A stretch of DNA of 64,000 nucleotides from Alphaproteobacteria bacterium (GTDB lineage Bacteria > Pseudomonadota > Alphaproteobacteria > GCA-016699305), in NCBI GenBank assembly GCA_016699305.1, contig CP064970.1, positions 1,996,776 through 2,060,775 of the forward strand. Reading direction: 5' to 3'. The position numbers and the translations under genes were made by a program. Below are positions 41,784 to 49,023 of the stretch, one piece after another. The notes under the pieces are model-generated. The model was not told the origin of the DNA and made no database searches. It was given only the letters and a program-made list of their open reading frames with translations. How positions within the stretch are numbered: the stretch's first letter is position 1; the number at the start of each line of letters is the position of its first letter.

Positions 41784-42452
41784 TCACCCCTTCAGCAGCG
41801 CATCATACCTCTGGTCCTCGGGGCAGGTGCTTTCCTTGGGCATCTTGCCGTTGTGCCAGAAGAAATCGAACATGTTGCGTTGCTGGGCCGCGATCAGCTC
41901 GTTTTCCACAAGGATGATCTTTTTTGCCACGCGCCCATTCACATTGAAAGAAACCTTATTCCCATAGAGCAAGCTTAGCTGATTGATGAAATATCGGCTG
42001 GGCACCAGGCGGACTTCCTTCAGGGGCGTCCGATGGAAGCTGTCGTTTTCATCGCATAGCGCACGGACACGCACACCAGCGCGGCGCATACGCAGCCATC
42101 GGTCCACCACTTCCTGCGTCGAAAGGCTGCCTTGGTTGAATGCAATCAAGACCTCGCCGCCCGTATCGCCCAACGTGCGGGAAACGTCATCCAGCAAGTC
42201 GAGATAGGCGTTCTCCGATTCCAGGATCGTCACTGTCCGGTCGTGCTCGCGCACGCCGTTATCGGGTGTGAATTCTAGGCCGCGACTTTCGAACGTCTCT
42301 TGCAGCTTGCGAAGCGTGGTTTCTTGGGCGTTTCCCGCGCCGCGCTCGACCTGCTGAATCGTTCTGGGGGCCAGGTCTGCGGTACCGGCGAGGTCTTCGA
42401 TGGTCCAGTCCATGGCGGCGCGCGCCATACGCACTTGCTTGGCTGTAATCAT
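41784..42452 (-). CDS. XRE regulator with C-terminal TrmB/PLD-like sensor domain
   Basis: The 222-residue protein has an N-terminal HTH (QVRMARAAMDWTIEDLAGTADLAPRTIQQVERG) and a C-terminal domain of about 140 residues: GGEVLIAFNQGSLSTQEVVDRWLRMRRAGVRVRALCDEND, later NGRVAKKIILVENELIAAQQRN. That pattern recalls the effector-binding part of TrmB-like or phospholipase-D-fold regulators. It is probably a phage or cargo regulator acting on the divergent gene at 42561. The sensor call is tentative. Confidence 0.6.
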   Translation of the reverse strand: MITAKQVRMARAAMDWTIEDLAGTADLAPRTIQQVERGAGNAQETTLRKLQETFESRGLEFTPDNGVREHDRTVTILESENAYLDLLDDVSRTLGDTGGEVLIAFNQGSLSTQEVVDRWLRMRRAGVRVRALCDENDSFHRTPLKEVRLVPSRYFINQLSLLYGNKVSFNVNGRVAKKIILVENELIAAQQRNMFDFFWHNGKMPKESTCPEDQRYDALLKG

Positions 42453-42560
42453 TTTTCATTCCCTCCGGTTTTAGTTGCCCACAAAAAAGATTGCCGATAA
42501 TCGATAATCTGTCAAATAAATTAACCCATCATTAACAACTGTTCCGTCATAATACGCCTC

Positions 42561-42749
42561 ATGGATGCCGAGACAGAACTCACTGAAGCCCTTGAAATCC
42601 GCTACGGAATAGCGGGGGCTTGGGCCATCCTTCAGGAAATCCAAAAGGCACAGTCGCACACGCGCCCGACTTACGGGCATCACAGACCATTCCCTTGGTT
42701 GCAACCCGAACCTATTAAGACGGAGCAAGAAAATGGGGAGACACGATGA
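42561..42749 (+). CDS. Small phage protein
   Basis: The 62-residue frame starts at ATG 42561. CATAAT (42548-42553) lies seven bases upstream, so the message may be leaderless. The N-terminus is acidic and helical (DAETELTEALEIRYGIAGAWAILQEIQKAQ). It overlaps the next gene by 17 bp. Function unknown. Confidence 0.5.
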   Translation: MDAETELTEALEIRYGIAGAWAILQEIQKAQSHTRPTYGHHRPFPWLQPEPIKTEQENGETR

Positions 42750-43002
42750 TGCTGTTCATCAATTTCTCGAGACTGTTGTGCGTTCAAACCCTCCGCAATC
42801 ACATGACGGTCCTATCACGCTGGCGCAGAGCCGCGCTCTGTGCCTCTTGATCCGAGAGATCACGCACATGCATAAACGACCAGCCGATGCGATCATGGCC
42901 GATTTGCTGGATCGCATGGGAATCGAGGACATTGCCGATCTACCGCAGAGCCAGTGTCCGAACGCCTTGGCGTGGTTGGGTCGGTTGATCGGATCGCGAT
43001 AG
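42733..43002 (+). CDS. Phage hypothetical protein
   Basis: The 89-residue soluble, mostly helical protein (ITLAQSRALCLLIREITHMHKRPADAIMADLLDRMGIEDIADLPQ) has no recognised motif. It converges with the repressor-like gene one base downstream of its stop. Confidence 0.5.
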   Translation: MGRHDDAVHQFLETVVRSNPPQSHDGPITLAQSRALCLLIREITHMHKRPADAIMADLLDRMGIEDIADLPQSQCPNALAWLGRLIGSR

Positions 43003-43003
43003 C

Positions 43004-43480
43004 TTAGCGGTCGGACGACTTTCGCGGTGCAGGCCCACTTAGTGCATTTTGGGCAGACTGTATCTTATGGAATTTAATAACATTATCAGCGATAAGGCGG
43101 CCATTCTCGACGATCCGTTCACGATCACTCCCGTTCGTGTCCAAGGTCTGCTTGTATATCGTCAGAATCCAATCAGCCTCTTGCTCGGGATCGACTTCCA
43201 TTTTCTCTTCGACGATTTTCTTGCGGACAGCCGTGATGATCGCAGACATAACGCTAAGATCCATATCCGCCAAAGCATCGTCTAGCTCTGTTGGCATAAG
43301 GTCTGATATTTTGCATTCCAAAGCCTTCGAAATCCGCTCAAGCCATTCGATAGTCAAGCGTCTCTCGCCCGATTCTAGGCGTAGTATTTGAGGCGCGGAG
43401 GTCGGCGGGTTGATCTCGTCGGCGAGGCGCTGCATCGACCAACCTTTAGCCTCGCGCCGTTCTTTTATGCGATTTGTCAT
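43004..43480 (-). CDS. CI-like phage repressor
   Basis: The protein is 158 residues from ATG 43480. The N-terminal HTH reads NRIKERREAKGWSMQRLADEINPPTSAPQILRLESGERRLTIEWLERISKALECKISDLM. The C-terminal part is helical and lacks the LexA/CI peptidase Ser-Lys motif, so induction would not be by RecA-type self-cleavage. Its divergent arrangement with the Cro-like gene at 43572 makes it the best candidate for the lysogeny repressor. Confidence 0.7.
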   Translation of the reverse strand: MTNRIKERREAKGWSMQRLADEINPPTSAPQILRLESGERRLTIEWLERISKALECKISDLMPTELDDALADMDLSVMSAIITAVRKKIVEEKMEVDPEQEADWILTIYKQTLDTNGSDRERIVENGRLIADNVIKFHKIQSAQNALSGPAPRKSSDR

Positions 43481-43501
43481 GGCATTATTGTAATCAGATG
43501 A

Positions 43502-43562
43502 GGTAAAATTGAAATTACCATTAGGGCATTTTATTTGTTGACTCTCATTGTCAAGATGGTAA
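43502..43562. promoter_or_regulatory. CI/Cro-type operator-promoter region
   Basis: In this 91-bp divergent gap, GGTAA (43502) and TTACC (43515) form one inverted repeat and a further ATGGTAA lies at 43556. TTGAC-N7-GTCAA (43538-43554) is a perfect palindrome covering a candidate -35 for the rightward gene. These look like operators for the two regulators. Confidence 0.5.
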
Positions 43563-43571
43563 CGTCCAAAC

Positions 43572-43832
43572 ATGACTCACGCCCTCGCTGTCTATATTGA
43601 TCGAAACTACCCATCGCGCGCCGCATTCGCGGCCAGCGTTAGCGTGTCGCCAGCCGCTATATGCCGATACATCCACGGCCAGCGCGTGCCCGGAAGACGG
43701 GTCATGGCGCGGATTGTCGATGCGACCGGCGGGGCGGTGCGTCCGGAAGATTTCTTCGGCCTGCCATCTGCCCCGCCGACACCCCCCGTATCCAAGAAAC
43801 ACCCTACCCGCAGCCGGAGGGCAAAGACATGA
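43572..43832 (+). CDS. Cro-like HTH protein
   Basis: The 86-residue basic protein has a Cro-type HTH: YIDRNYPSRAAFAASVSVSPAAICRYIHGQRVPGRRVMARIVDATGG. The tail is Pro/Lys-rich. It is transcribed away from the CI-like gene and toward replication genes, as in lambdoid switches. No Shine-Dalgarno precedes ATG 43572. Confidence 0.65.
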   Translation: MTHALAVYIDRNYPSRAAFAASVSVSPAAICRYIHGQRVPGRRVMARIVDATGGAVRPEDFFGLPSAPPTPPVSKKHPTRSRRAKT

Positions 43833-43884
43833 GGCGTTTTGACCGGCTCCCCAGGATTTTCCACAAATTGAAAGGCTGCCAACC

Positions 43885-44349
43885 ATGACGATCCACATCC
43901 AGTCGATCAGCCGCGCGGCGGTGGAAGACGCGGTGTCCCAGGCGCTGCGACAGAGCATCGGCCCTCGGCGCGAATATGGCTATGACGAGGCCGCCGCCAT
44001 CTTGGATGTGGAACGCCGGACGCTGGAAGCCTGGGTTTTGGGGCAGCAAGCGCCCTGCCTGTATAAATTTTTGCGGCTGGCGGCCTGGCTGGGGCCGGAG
44101 TTTGTGAACCACGTCCTGCGCCTGGCCGGGCTGGATGGTGCGTCGCGCAGCGGCACCGCCGCCGCACCCGACGATCTGCACCTGAATAAAGACGTTGGCC
44201 GTCTGATCTGCGCTCTGGGCGACGCCCTCAGCGACGGGCACGTCGATCACCTGGAGCGCCCCAACGTCGCCAACCGCGCGCGCCATCTGCACGCCGAGCT
44301 GGGCGATTGGCTGACCCAGCACGACCACACCGCCGCGCGGGGGAAATGA
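43885..44349 (+). CDS. Phage regulatory protein with HTH (CII-like position)
   Basis: The 154-residue protein has an HTH-like segment, YGYDEAAAILDVERRTLEAWVLGQQAPCLYKFLRLAAWLGPEFVN, and a helical C-terminal region with a His-rich end. It is third in the rightward early operon, where CII-type regulators sit in other phages. A regulatory role is inferred from that. Confidence 0.55.
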   Translation: MTIHIQSISRAAVEDAVSQALRQSIGPRREYGYDEAAAILDVERRTLEAWVLGQQAPCLYKFLRLAAWLGPEFVNHVLRLAGLDGASRSGTAAAPDDLHLNKDVGRLICALGDALSDGHVDHLERPNVANRARHLHAELGDWLTQHDHTAARGK

Positions 44350-44354
44350 TGGAA

Positions 44355-45044
44355 TCAGACCGCTTGAGCTTCTTTAAGATTTCGCTGCTCTCGTTGCAGC
44401 CGTACGGCTTCGGGCAATGTGAACACATATTGCAGAACAAGCCGTGTGAAGGTTTCCAGGTCTTCGGCTGCTGCGACGGAGGGAGTTTCTATACTGTGCG
44501 CGGCGCCGTTGCCAAGCTCACGAATTTCATCGGCCCATTCGTACAGACTGCGGGTCAGAACGCCGTTACCCGCCAACCATTTGATGCGCTTTTTCAGATC
44601 AAGGCTGTGCTTGGGCGTATCGTCGGGGTGCGGATACGCTGTCTTCAACGCCACTTCCAGCGTCCGTCGAAACAACATGCAAGCACCGTTCAGGTTGTCA
44701 CGCTTTCTATTCTCGCATGCCTCCAGATAAAGCTTTTTCACTCCGTCCGACAAATAACCAGGCGCGTCGTGCCAGTAGGGCTTGGGCCAGGTCTCGCGCA
44801 ACGCCGAGATGCCAATCTTTGGATTGTGCCGCCTCGGAAAGCTATTTTTATTGGAAAAGATGATTTGAACGCTCTCTTTGTTCAAAGCCGTCATGCCCAG
44901 GCCGCACAGACTGCATCGCCAGAAAGAAACCATGCCGCGGCTCGGGTCGCGTTCATAACGCGGCATTTCTTGCACCAGAGTAAAACGCGCGTTCGGCTGC
45001 AGGCAGTGGGGACAATCATAGATCAGGAAGGGGGCGTCTGACAT
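44355..45044 (-). CDS. DUF4145 protein with N-terminal zinc ribbon
   Basis: The protein is 229 residues from ATG 45044 (SD GGAGAG). The N-terminus has CPHC and CSLC pairs, a zinc ribbon. The C-terminal half is the DUF4145 pattern: YLEACENRKRDNLNGACMLFRRTLEVALK, then LKKRIKWLAGNGVLTRSLYEWADEIRELGNGAAH. DUF4145 occurs alone or fused to restriction and other defence proteins. On the opposite strand inside the rightward early operon, it looks like cargo. Role unknown. Confidence 0.7.
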   Translation of the reverse strand: MSDAPFLIYDCPHCLQPNARFTLVQEMPRYERDPSRGMVSFWRCSLCGLGMTALNKESVQIIFSNKNSFPRRHNPKIGISALRETWPKPYWHDAPGYLSDGVKKLYLEACENRKRDNLNGACMLFRRTLEVALKTAYPHPDDTPKHSLDLKKRIKWLAGNGVLTRSLYEWADEIRELGNGAAHSIETPSVAAAEDLETFTRLVLQYVFTLPEAVRLQREQRNLKEAQAV

Positions 45045-45264
45045 GGATCTCTCCAAATGCATCCGGTTGATCGAAGCGCGTTTGGCGGCGACATCAGACA
45101 ACCCGCTGGAATCTGACCCTGTTACCGCCTTGTGGCAAGATTATAAGCAGATGGATGATCTACGAGAAAGGGACATCTTTGTCCTAGTTTTGATAGCAAA
45201 GGCCCTGGACGTCAGCTGCAGGCTTGCGTCGATAGAACGACACCAGACTGAGAAGGCGAACTAG
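45043..45264 (+). CDS. Small phage protein
   Basis: The 73-residue frame has a clear GGAAGGGGG Shine-Dalgarno. Its ATG shares the CATG at 45042-45045 with the divergent DUF4145 start, so the two genes overlap by two bases at their 5' ends. The protein is helical (SKCIRLIEARLAATSDN, RDIFVLVLIAKALDVSCRL). Function unknown. Confidence 0.55.
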   Translation: MDLSKCIRLIEARLAATSDNPLESDPVTALWQDYKQMDDLRERDIFVLVLIAKALDVSCRLASIERHQTEKAN

Positions 45265-45267
45265 CCC

Positions 45268-45657
45268 ATGCGCCGCCCCGAGCAGGACATGCAGCGGATA
45301 GTGGCCAGGTGGCTGACCCTTGCGCTGGACCCGCGATGCGCGCGGTTTTGTCATGTCCCGAATGGCGGGGCACGAAGCCCGGCGGAGGGCAAGATATTCA
45401 AAAGCATGGGCGTCCGCGCTGGTGTCCCTGATCTGCTGATCGAGTGGCATGTCGATGCCACCCCCATCAACGCAGCCTATATCGACCACGGCTGGATCGA
45501 GATGAAGGCCGGTAAAGGCCGCCTGACGGCGGAACAGGACGCCTTCCTGGGCCAAACGGTCCTGTGGCGCGGCCATGCCGCCCTATGCCGCAGCCTGGAC
45601 GAGGTTCAAGCCACCCTGCGCGGCTGGGGCGTGCCACTGAGGATAATCGGCAAATAA
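45268..45657 (+). CDS. VRR-NUC domain nuclease
   Basis: The 129-residue stand-alone VRR-NUC (PD-(D/E)XK-type) protein has HVPNGGARSPAEGKIFKSMGVRAGVPDLLIEW, with the catalytic Asp in VPDLL, then GWIEMKAGKGRLTAEQDAFL with the E-x-K pair. Phage versions lie next to replication genes and probably process branched DNA. The gene is complete and in operon with the initiator gene, 12 bp downstream. Confidence 0.85.
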   Translation: MRRPEQDMQRIVARWLTLALDPRCARFCHVPNGGARSPAEGKIFKSMGVRAGVPDLLIEWHVDATPINAAYIDHGWIEMKAGKGRLTAEQDAFLGQTVLWRGHAALCRSLDEVQATLRGWGVPLRIIGK

Positions 45658-45669
45658 TAGGAGGGCAGT

Positions 45670-46788
45670 GTGAGTATCAAATTGATGTCGGCCGCATGGT
45701 ATGCGCCGCTGCCGCAAAAAGAAAAGATCGTATTGCTGGCGCTGGCGGACAATGCCAATGACGAGGGTGTCTGCTGGCCCTCCATTTCCAACGTGGCCTT
45801 GAAGTGTTCGGTTAGTGAGCGAACTGCCCAATATGCTATCCGCGCGTTGGAGCAGAATGGTTACCTGAAAACGGAAAAGAAACCGGGATCGAGCAGCGTC
45901 TATACGATCACCAATCCCAAGACGTGGCGACCATTGGATGCCGCTGGACACCTCTCATCGGGTGATGGGGTGCAGGATTTGCACCCCCGCAAGATTTGCA
46001 CCCCTGCAAACCCTGCAAATGCAAGGAATTCCGGCCATGCTTTGGGAGGAGGGGTGCAGGATTTGCACCAGGGGGGCGCAGGATTTGCACCGGTGCAGAA
46101 TCTGCGCCAAGGGGTGCAGGATTTGCACCAGGGGGGTGCAGAATCAGCATCCGCTACTATAGAACCATCATTGAACCATCAAGAACCATCAGGGGGGGAG
46201 CGCGCGGGCGCGCTCGACCCACCCCCCCATCCATCCGACGATCAATCCGGATCGAATAAACCGCCTGACCCGCTGGACCAGGCCGTGGCAGCTTGGAACG
46301 CGATGGCGGTCGAGGCGGGGCTGATCAAGGTTTTGGATTTGACCCCCGGTCGGCGGCGGCAGCTGGCCGCACGGATTGCCGAATGCGGCGGGATGGAGGG
46401 CTGGCGCCGGGCCATGGCGCGGGTGGGCAGCAGCTCGTTTTTGACCGGCGAAAATCCGCGAGGATGGAAAACCGATTTGGGTTTCATCATCGATCCAGAT
46501 CACTTCGCCAAACTGCGCGAGGGCGGGTATGGCGGGATCGATGCCGCCGCCGATCCTGATACCAGCCATGATCTGCTGGACGGCATCCCAGACGAGCTGC
46601 GCGAGCCGCTGCGCCGCGCCAAGATTGGGGCTGAGGACGCGCGCCGCTGGTTTCGCGGCTGTCGGATCAACGGATCGGCCCTGTTGGTCCCCAAGCTGTT
46701 CACGCGGGACTGGATCGAGACCAATTACGGCCACCTGCTGCGGCGTGTGCTGGGCGATGGGCTGCAAATCACGGTGGAGGCGGCTTGA
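45670..46788 (+). CDS. Phage replication initiator (lambda O-like, winged helix) with coding iterons
   Basis: The 372-residue protein starts at GTG 45670 with AGGAGGG upstream. The N-terminal winged helix (about 1-80: EKIVLLALADNANDEGVCWPSISNVALKCSVSERTAQYAIRALEQNGYL) is the helix_turn_helix_36 type of phage initiators. Residues about 98-165 are repetitive, encoded by the iterons (GVQDLHP, GVQDLHQGGA). A Pro/Ser-rich stretch follows, then a C-terminal domain (WNAMAVEAGLIKVLDLTPGRRRQLAAR, WKTDLGFIIDPDHFAKLREG) as in replication proteins that recruit helicase. The origin inside the gene supports an O-like role. Confidence 0.82.
   Translation: MSIKLMSAAWYAPLPQKEKIVLLALADNANDEGVCWPSISNVALKCSVSERTAQYAIRALEQNGYLKTEKKPGSSSVYTITNPKTWRPLDAAGHLSSGDGVQDLHPRKICTPANPANARNSGHALGGGVQDLHQGGAGFAPVQNLRQGVQDLHQGGAESASATIEPSLNHQEPSGGERAGALDPPPHPSDDQSGSNKPPDPLDQAVAAWNAMAVEAGLIKVLDLTPGRRRQLAARIAECGGMEGWRRAMARVGSSSFLTGENPRGWKTDLGFIIDPDHFAKLREGGYGGIDAAADPDTSHDLLDGIPDELREPLRRAKIGAEDARRWFRGCRINGSALLVPKLFTRDWIETNYGHLLRRVLGDGLQITVEAA
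45969..46150 (+). repeat. Iteron array, probable phage replication origin
   Basis: The 17-bp near-palindrome GGTGCAGGATTTGCACC occurs at 45969, 46053 and 46113. Variants are at 45989 (partial), 46075, 46092 and 46135, mostly on a 17-22-bp period. A cluster of three GAACCATCA repeats follows (46162-46191). Iterons inside an initiator gene are the lambda-type origin layout, with the winged helix of the same protein as presumed ligand. Confidence 0.75.
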
Positions 46789-47324
46789 TGGCGCGGCGTC
46801 GGCGGAGCTTGAGGTTGGACGCGGTGTCAGTGGATTACGGGACTCCCGAGGCCGCGCGGCAGGCGGACGCGCCCAAGGTAGCCGAATGCGACCCGCACGA
46901 ACCGAACGTGACGGTCATCCACCGCCGGGTGCTGTCGCAGCGCGTCGTGGACCGCCTGTTGCGCCAGGGGATGATCACCCAGCGGCAGCATCAGGCGGCA
47001 GGGTTCTTGTACACCGATTGGCGCGCCTGTGGCTTTGAGCGGCCCGGCGGCGGCTTTCTGGCGCGGCTGATGCGGGTGCAGGGCGGCGGCAACACCGCCC
47101 AAGCCAGCCAGGCGCAGGCCTATGCCGAGATGCGTCTGCGCGAGGCCCTGAAGGCCGTGGGAGGGCGTCTATCGGATATGCTGGTCAGCGTAGTGTTGAT
47201 CGACCGGCCCTTGTTGGACGCCTATCAGGATCGCCGCTGGACCAATCGCCCTCAACGCCAGGCCGCTGCCGTGACCGATCTGTGCCATGCCCTGGACGAT
47301 CTGGTGCGGTTTTATGGGGTCTAG
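46788..47324 (+). CDS. DUF6456-like phage protein
   Basis: The 178-residue protein starts at ATG 46788, overlapping the initiator stop (TGATG). It contains VIHRRVLSQRVVDRLLRQGMITQRQHQAAGFLYTDWRACGF and a C-terminal QRQAAAVTDLCHALDDLVRFYG. These are features of phage proteins annotated as DUF6456 in alphaproteobacterial elements. The middle segment resembles a HTH. It is likely DNA-binding and expressed with replication genes. Confidence 0.6.
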   Translation: MARRRRSLRLDAVSVDYGTPEAARQADAPKVAECDPHEPNVTVIHRRVLSQRVVDRLLRQGMITQRQHQAAGFLYTDWRACGFERPGGGFLARLMRVQGGGNTAQASQAQAYAEMRLREALKAVGGRLSDMLVSVVLIDRPLLDAYQDRRWTNRPQRQAAAVTDLCHALDDLVRFYGV

Positions 47325-47326
47325 CG

Positions 47327-47677
47327 ATGGCTGCGCGTAGAATCGCATGGAGGCAGAGAGCCAAAAAGCTGCTGGTATTGATGCCCAAGGAAAGGTGGTT
47401 GAACACGGATGAGATCGCCCATGCCATCGCGCCGATCCCGTTCGATAGGGTCACAAAGGAGGCTCTGGCTCGGCTTCACTTTGAGGGCCTGATTAACCGC
47501 ACGCACCCGGATTTACGGCTGCAGTCGTCTCTAGTGCGGCACTCCCTGCGCTACTGGGTGCCTAAGGCCGAGCAGACAGCCGCGCGTCCCCCACGACTGT
47601 GCCTGCGCTGTCGCAGAGAGTTCATACCGGATCATCGCTGGAATTACTTGTGTCGTCCGAACTGTGGGGAAGGATGA
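47327..47677 (+). CDS. Winged-helix plus zinc-finger phage protein
   Basis: The protein is 116 residues from ATG 47327. A winged-helix-like segment (ERWLNTDEIAHAIAPIPFDRVTKEALARLHFEGLINR) is followed by a C-terminal C4 finger (CLRCRREFIPDHRWNYLCRPNC). It is probably a nucleic-acid-binding regulator. It is coupled to the next gene by ATGATG. Confidence 0.6.
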   Translation: MAARRIAWRQRAKKLLVLMPKERWLNTDEIAHAIAPIPFDRVTKEALARLHFEGLINRTHPDLRLQSSLVRHSLRYWVPKAEQTAARPPRLCLRCRREFIPDHRWNYLCRPNCGEG

Positions 47678-47874
47678 TGTACAGCAGAAAAGACCTAGCT
47701 GAGTGCGCGCACCGTGAACTGCAAAAACGCATCGAAAATTATCCGCGATGGGTCAATGAGCGGAAAATGACCCGCAGCACCGCTGACGATCAAATAGCCA
47801 AGATGCGCGCGATCTATCGGTTGCTGGTCGCACTGTCGGATCAAGAGATTCATGGTGGGCAGGGTGGTGCGTGA
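47674..47874 (+). CDS. Small phage protein
   Basis: The 66-residue frame has Shine-Dalgarno GGGGAAGG and starts at ATG 47674 (or 47677). The protein is basic and helical (KDLAECAHRELQKRIENYPRWVNERKMTRSTADDQIAKMRAIYRLL), a pattern common in small phage proteins of unknown role. Its 3' end overlaps the convergent AcrVA2-like gene by 25 bp. Confidence 0.6.
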   Translation: MMYSRKDLAECAHRELQKRIENYPRWVNERKMTRSTADDQIAKMRAIYRLLVALSDQEIHGGQGGA

Positions 47875-48863
47875 TCAGGCACATCATCGACGTTGACCGC
47901 TATTGGGGGTAGCCAGCGCAGGCAGCGTGCGGTTCGGCCTGGGCCGACGAGATAGGTGTGCCAATGCGCGCGGCGGATATGGGCGCGGGGCCTGGTCCGG
48001 CCTGTCTGCGGGTCGATCTCGTACTGGTCTGTATCGTGCAGGGCGTAAGCGCGCCGCAGGGCCGCGCCCAGGCGGACGCCAACATCCCATATCGTGGGCT
48101 GGTCCGGTGCAAATAGACGCCAGCCCAGCTTGGTCCTGATGGGACGAGGATAGGCCGGACGGCGTGTGCTATCGCCGATCTCGGCATCGTCGGCGCATAG
48201 ATACAGCAGTAGGGATATCAGCGGCTCGACCGTTTGACGTATGTCCGCGCCCAGCGACGGCGGGAGATCAGGGACCGGCGGGGCGATGGATCGAACATTG
48301 GCCTGCGCCAACTCGATGGCGCGAGTGATGGCCTCATCCAGCGTCCATGCCCCCAAATGCAGGGGCTGCGGATGCAGGCCTGCATCGGTATCCAACAATA
48401 GCCGCAGCTCCTCGATCCCGCTGTTGGCGTCGCGTTCAAGATGTGCAAAAAATCCGTGCAGCCGGTCCCCATAGGCCTGCTGTCCGGGCGTGTCGATATA
48501 CACACACCACTCTGGAAGGTGGTAGAGAATATCGCATGGCAGGTCGCCCGAGATCGACGTGTCGGCCAGGGCGGCGTAGAGCGCGGGATCATAGCGGTAG
48601 ATACCCTGCGTTGGTCGCCAGGCAGCCAGCGCCGCGAGGCGACTCACCCCGGCGATATCACCCACGCCGAGCCTGTGAGGGCCGCCCCCGCTGACTATGG
48701 CGTAGGCCGCCGCCATAGGGCAGTAGCACCACTCCGGCCAGTCTGGCAGCCCTCTCCCGCGATCTTGGCGATAGGCGTCGTACTGACGCCACGCGCCGGG
48801 GTAGTCTCTGGACGCAGCGATAAGATGCGCCCGAGAGCGCGTGAGCTCACCGCGATTTGGCAC
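47850..48863 (-). CDS. AcrVA2-like anti-CRISPR protein candidate
   Basis: The protein has 337 residues from GTG 48863; ATG 48941 is possible but overlaps the RHH gene more. Blocks in the order known for AcrVA2 are visible: LAAWRPTQGIYRYD, LPEWCVYIDTPG, HGFFAHLE, LLLDTDAGLHPQPLHL, LISLLLYLCADDAEIG, the WDVGVRLGAALRRA segment, and the end RAHIRRAHWHTYLVGPGRTARCLRWLPPIAVNV. AcrVA2 of Moraxella blocks Cas12a production by destroying its mRNA through recognition of the nascent N-terminus. Homologues are widespread in proteobacterial mobile elements, so activity here is inferred. It is the last gene of the leftward accessory operon. Confidence 0.75.
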   Translation of the reverse strand: MPNRGELTRSRAHLIAASRDYPGAWRQYDAYRQDRGRGLPDWPEWCYCPMAAAYAIVSGGGPHRLGVGDIAGVSRLAALAAWRPTQGIYRYDPALYAALADTSISGDLPCDILYHLPEWCVYIDTPGQQAYGDRLHGFFAHLERDANSGIEELRLLLDTDAGLHPQPLHLGAWTLDEAITRAIELAQANVRSIAPPVPDLPPSLGADIRQTVEPLISLLLYLCADDAEIGDSTRRPAYPRPIRTKLGWRLFAPDQPTIWDVGVRLGAALRRAYALHDTDQYEIDPQTGRTRPRAHIRRAHWHTYLVGPGRTARCLRWLPPIAVNVDDVPDHAPPCPP

Positions 48864-49023
48864 GGAGCCGCCTCGCCGCAGCCAGCGCCAAACGAATGCC
48901 CACACTGATAACTCCGCCGCCGATCTCCCGCGCCAACGCACGGTCCGCCTCGGACAGATAGACCTCTATCGATTTTCCGCCCTCCATCATCTGTGGCCGG
49001 CCAGGCTTGCGCAGCTTATTCAT
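48847..49023 (-). CDS. Small ribbon-helix-helix-like protein upstream of acr candidate
   Basis: The 58-residue basic protein from ATG 49023 overlaps the ParB-like gene stop (ATGA). KSIEVYLSEADRALAREIGGGVISVGIRLALAAARRLRAK has the strand-helix-helix pattern of CopG/RHH DNA-binding proteins. Its end overlaps the acr candidate start by 17 bp. It may repress the operon, like an anti-CRISPR-associated (Aca) regulator; that is inference. Confidence 0.55.
   Translation of the reverse strand: MNKLRKPGRPQMMEGGKSIEVYLSEADRALAREIGGGVISVGIRLALAAARRLRAKSR

Noticed and set aside
43004..43573. Longer start for the CI-like repressor
   Set aside because: The extra 31 codons would cover the divergent operator region; ATG 43480 places the HTH at the N-terminus.
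45969..46150. Short regular repeats resembling a CRISPR array
   Set aside because: Units are 17 bp with 0-5 bp between them, palindromic and inside a coding frame; no spacers or cas genes. Iterons explain them better.
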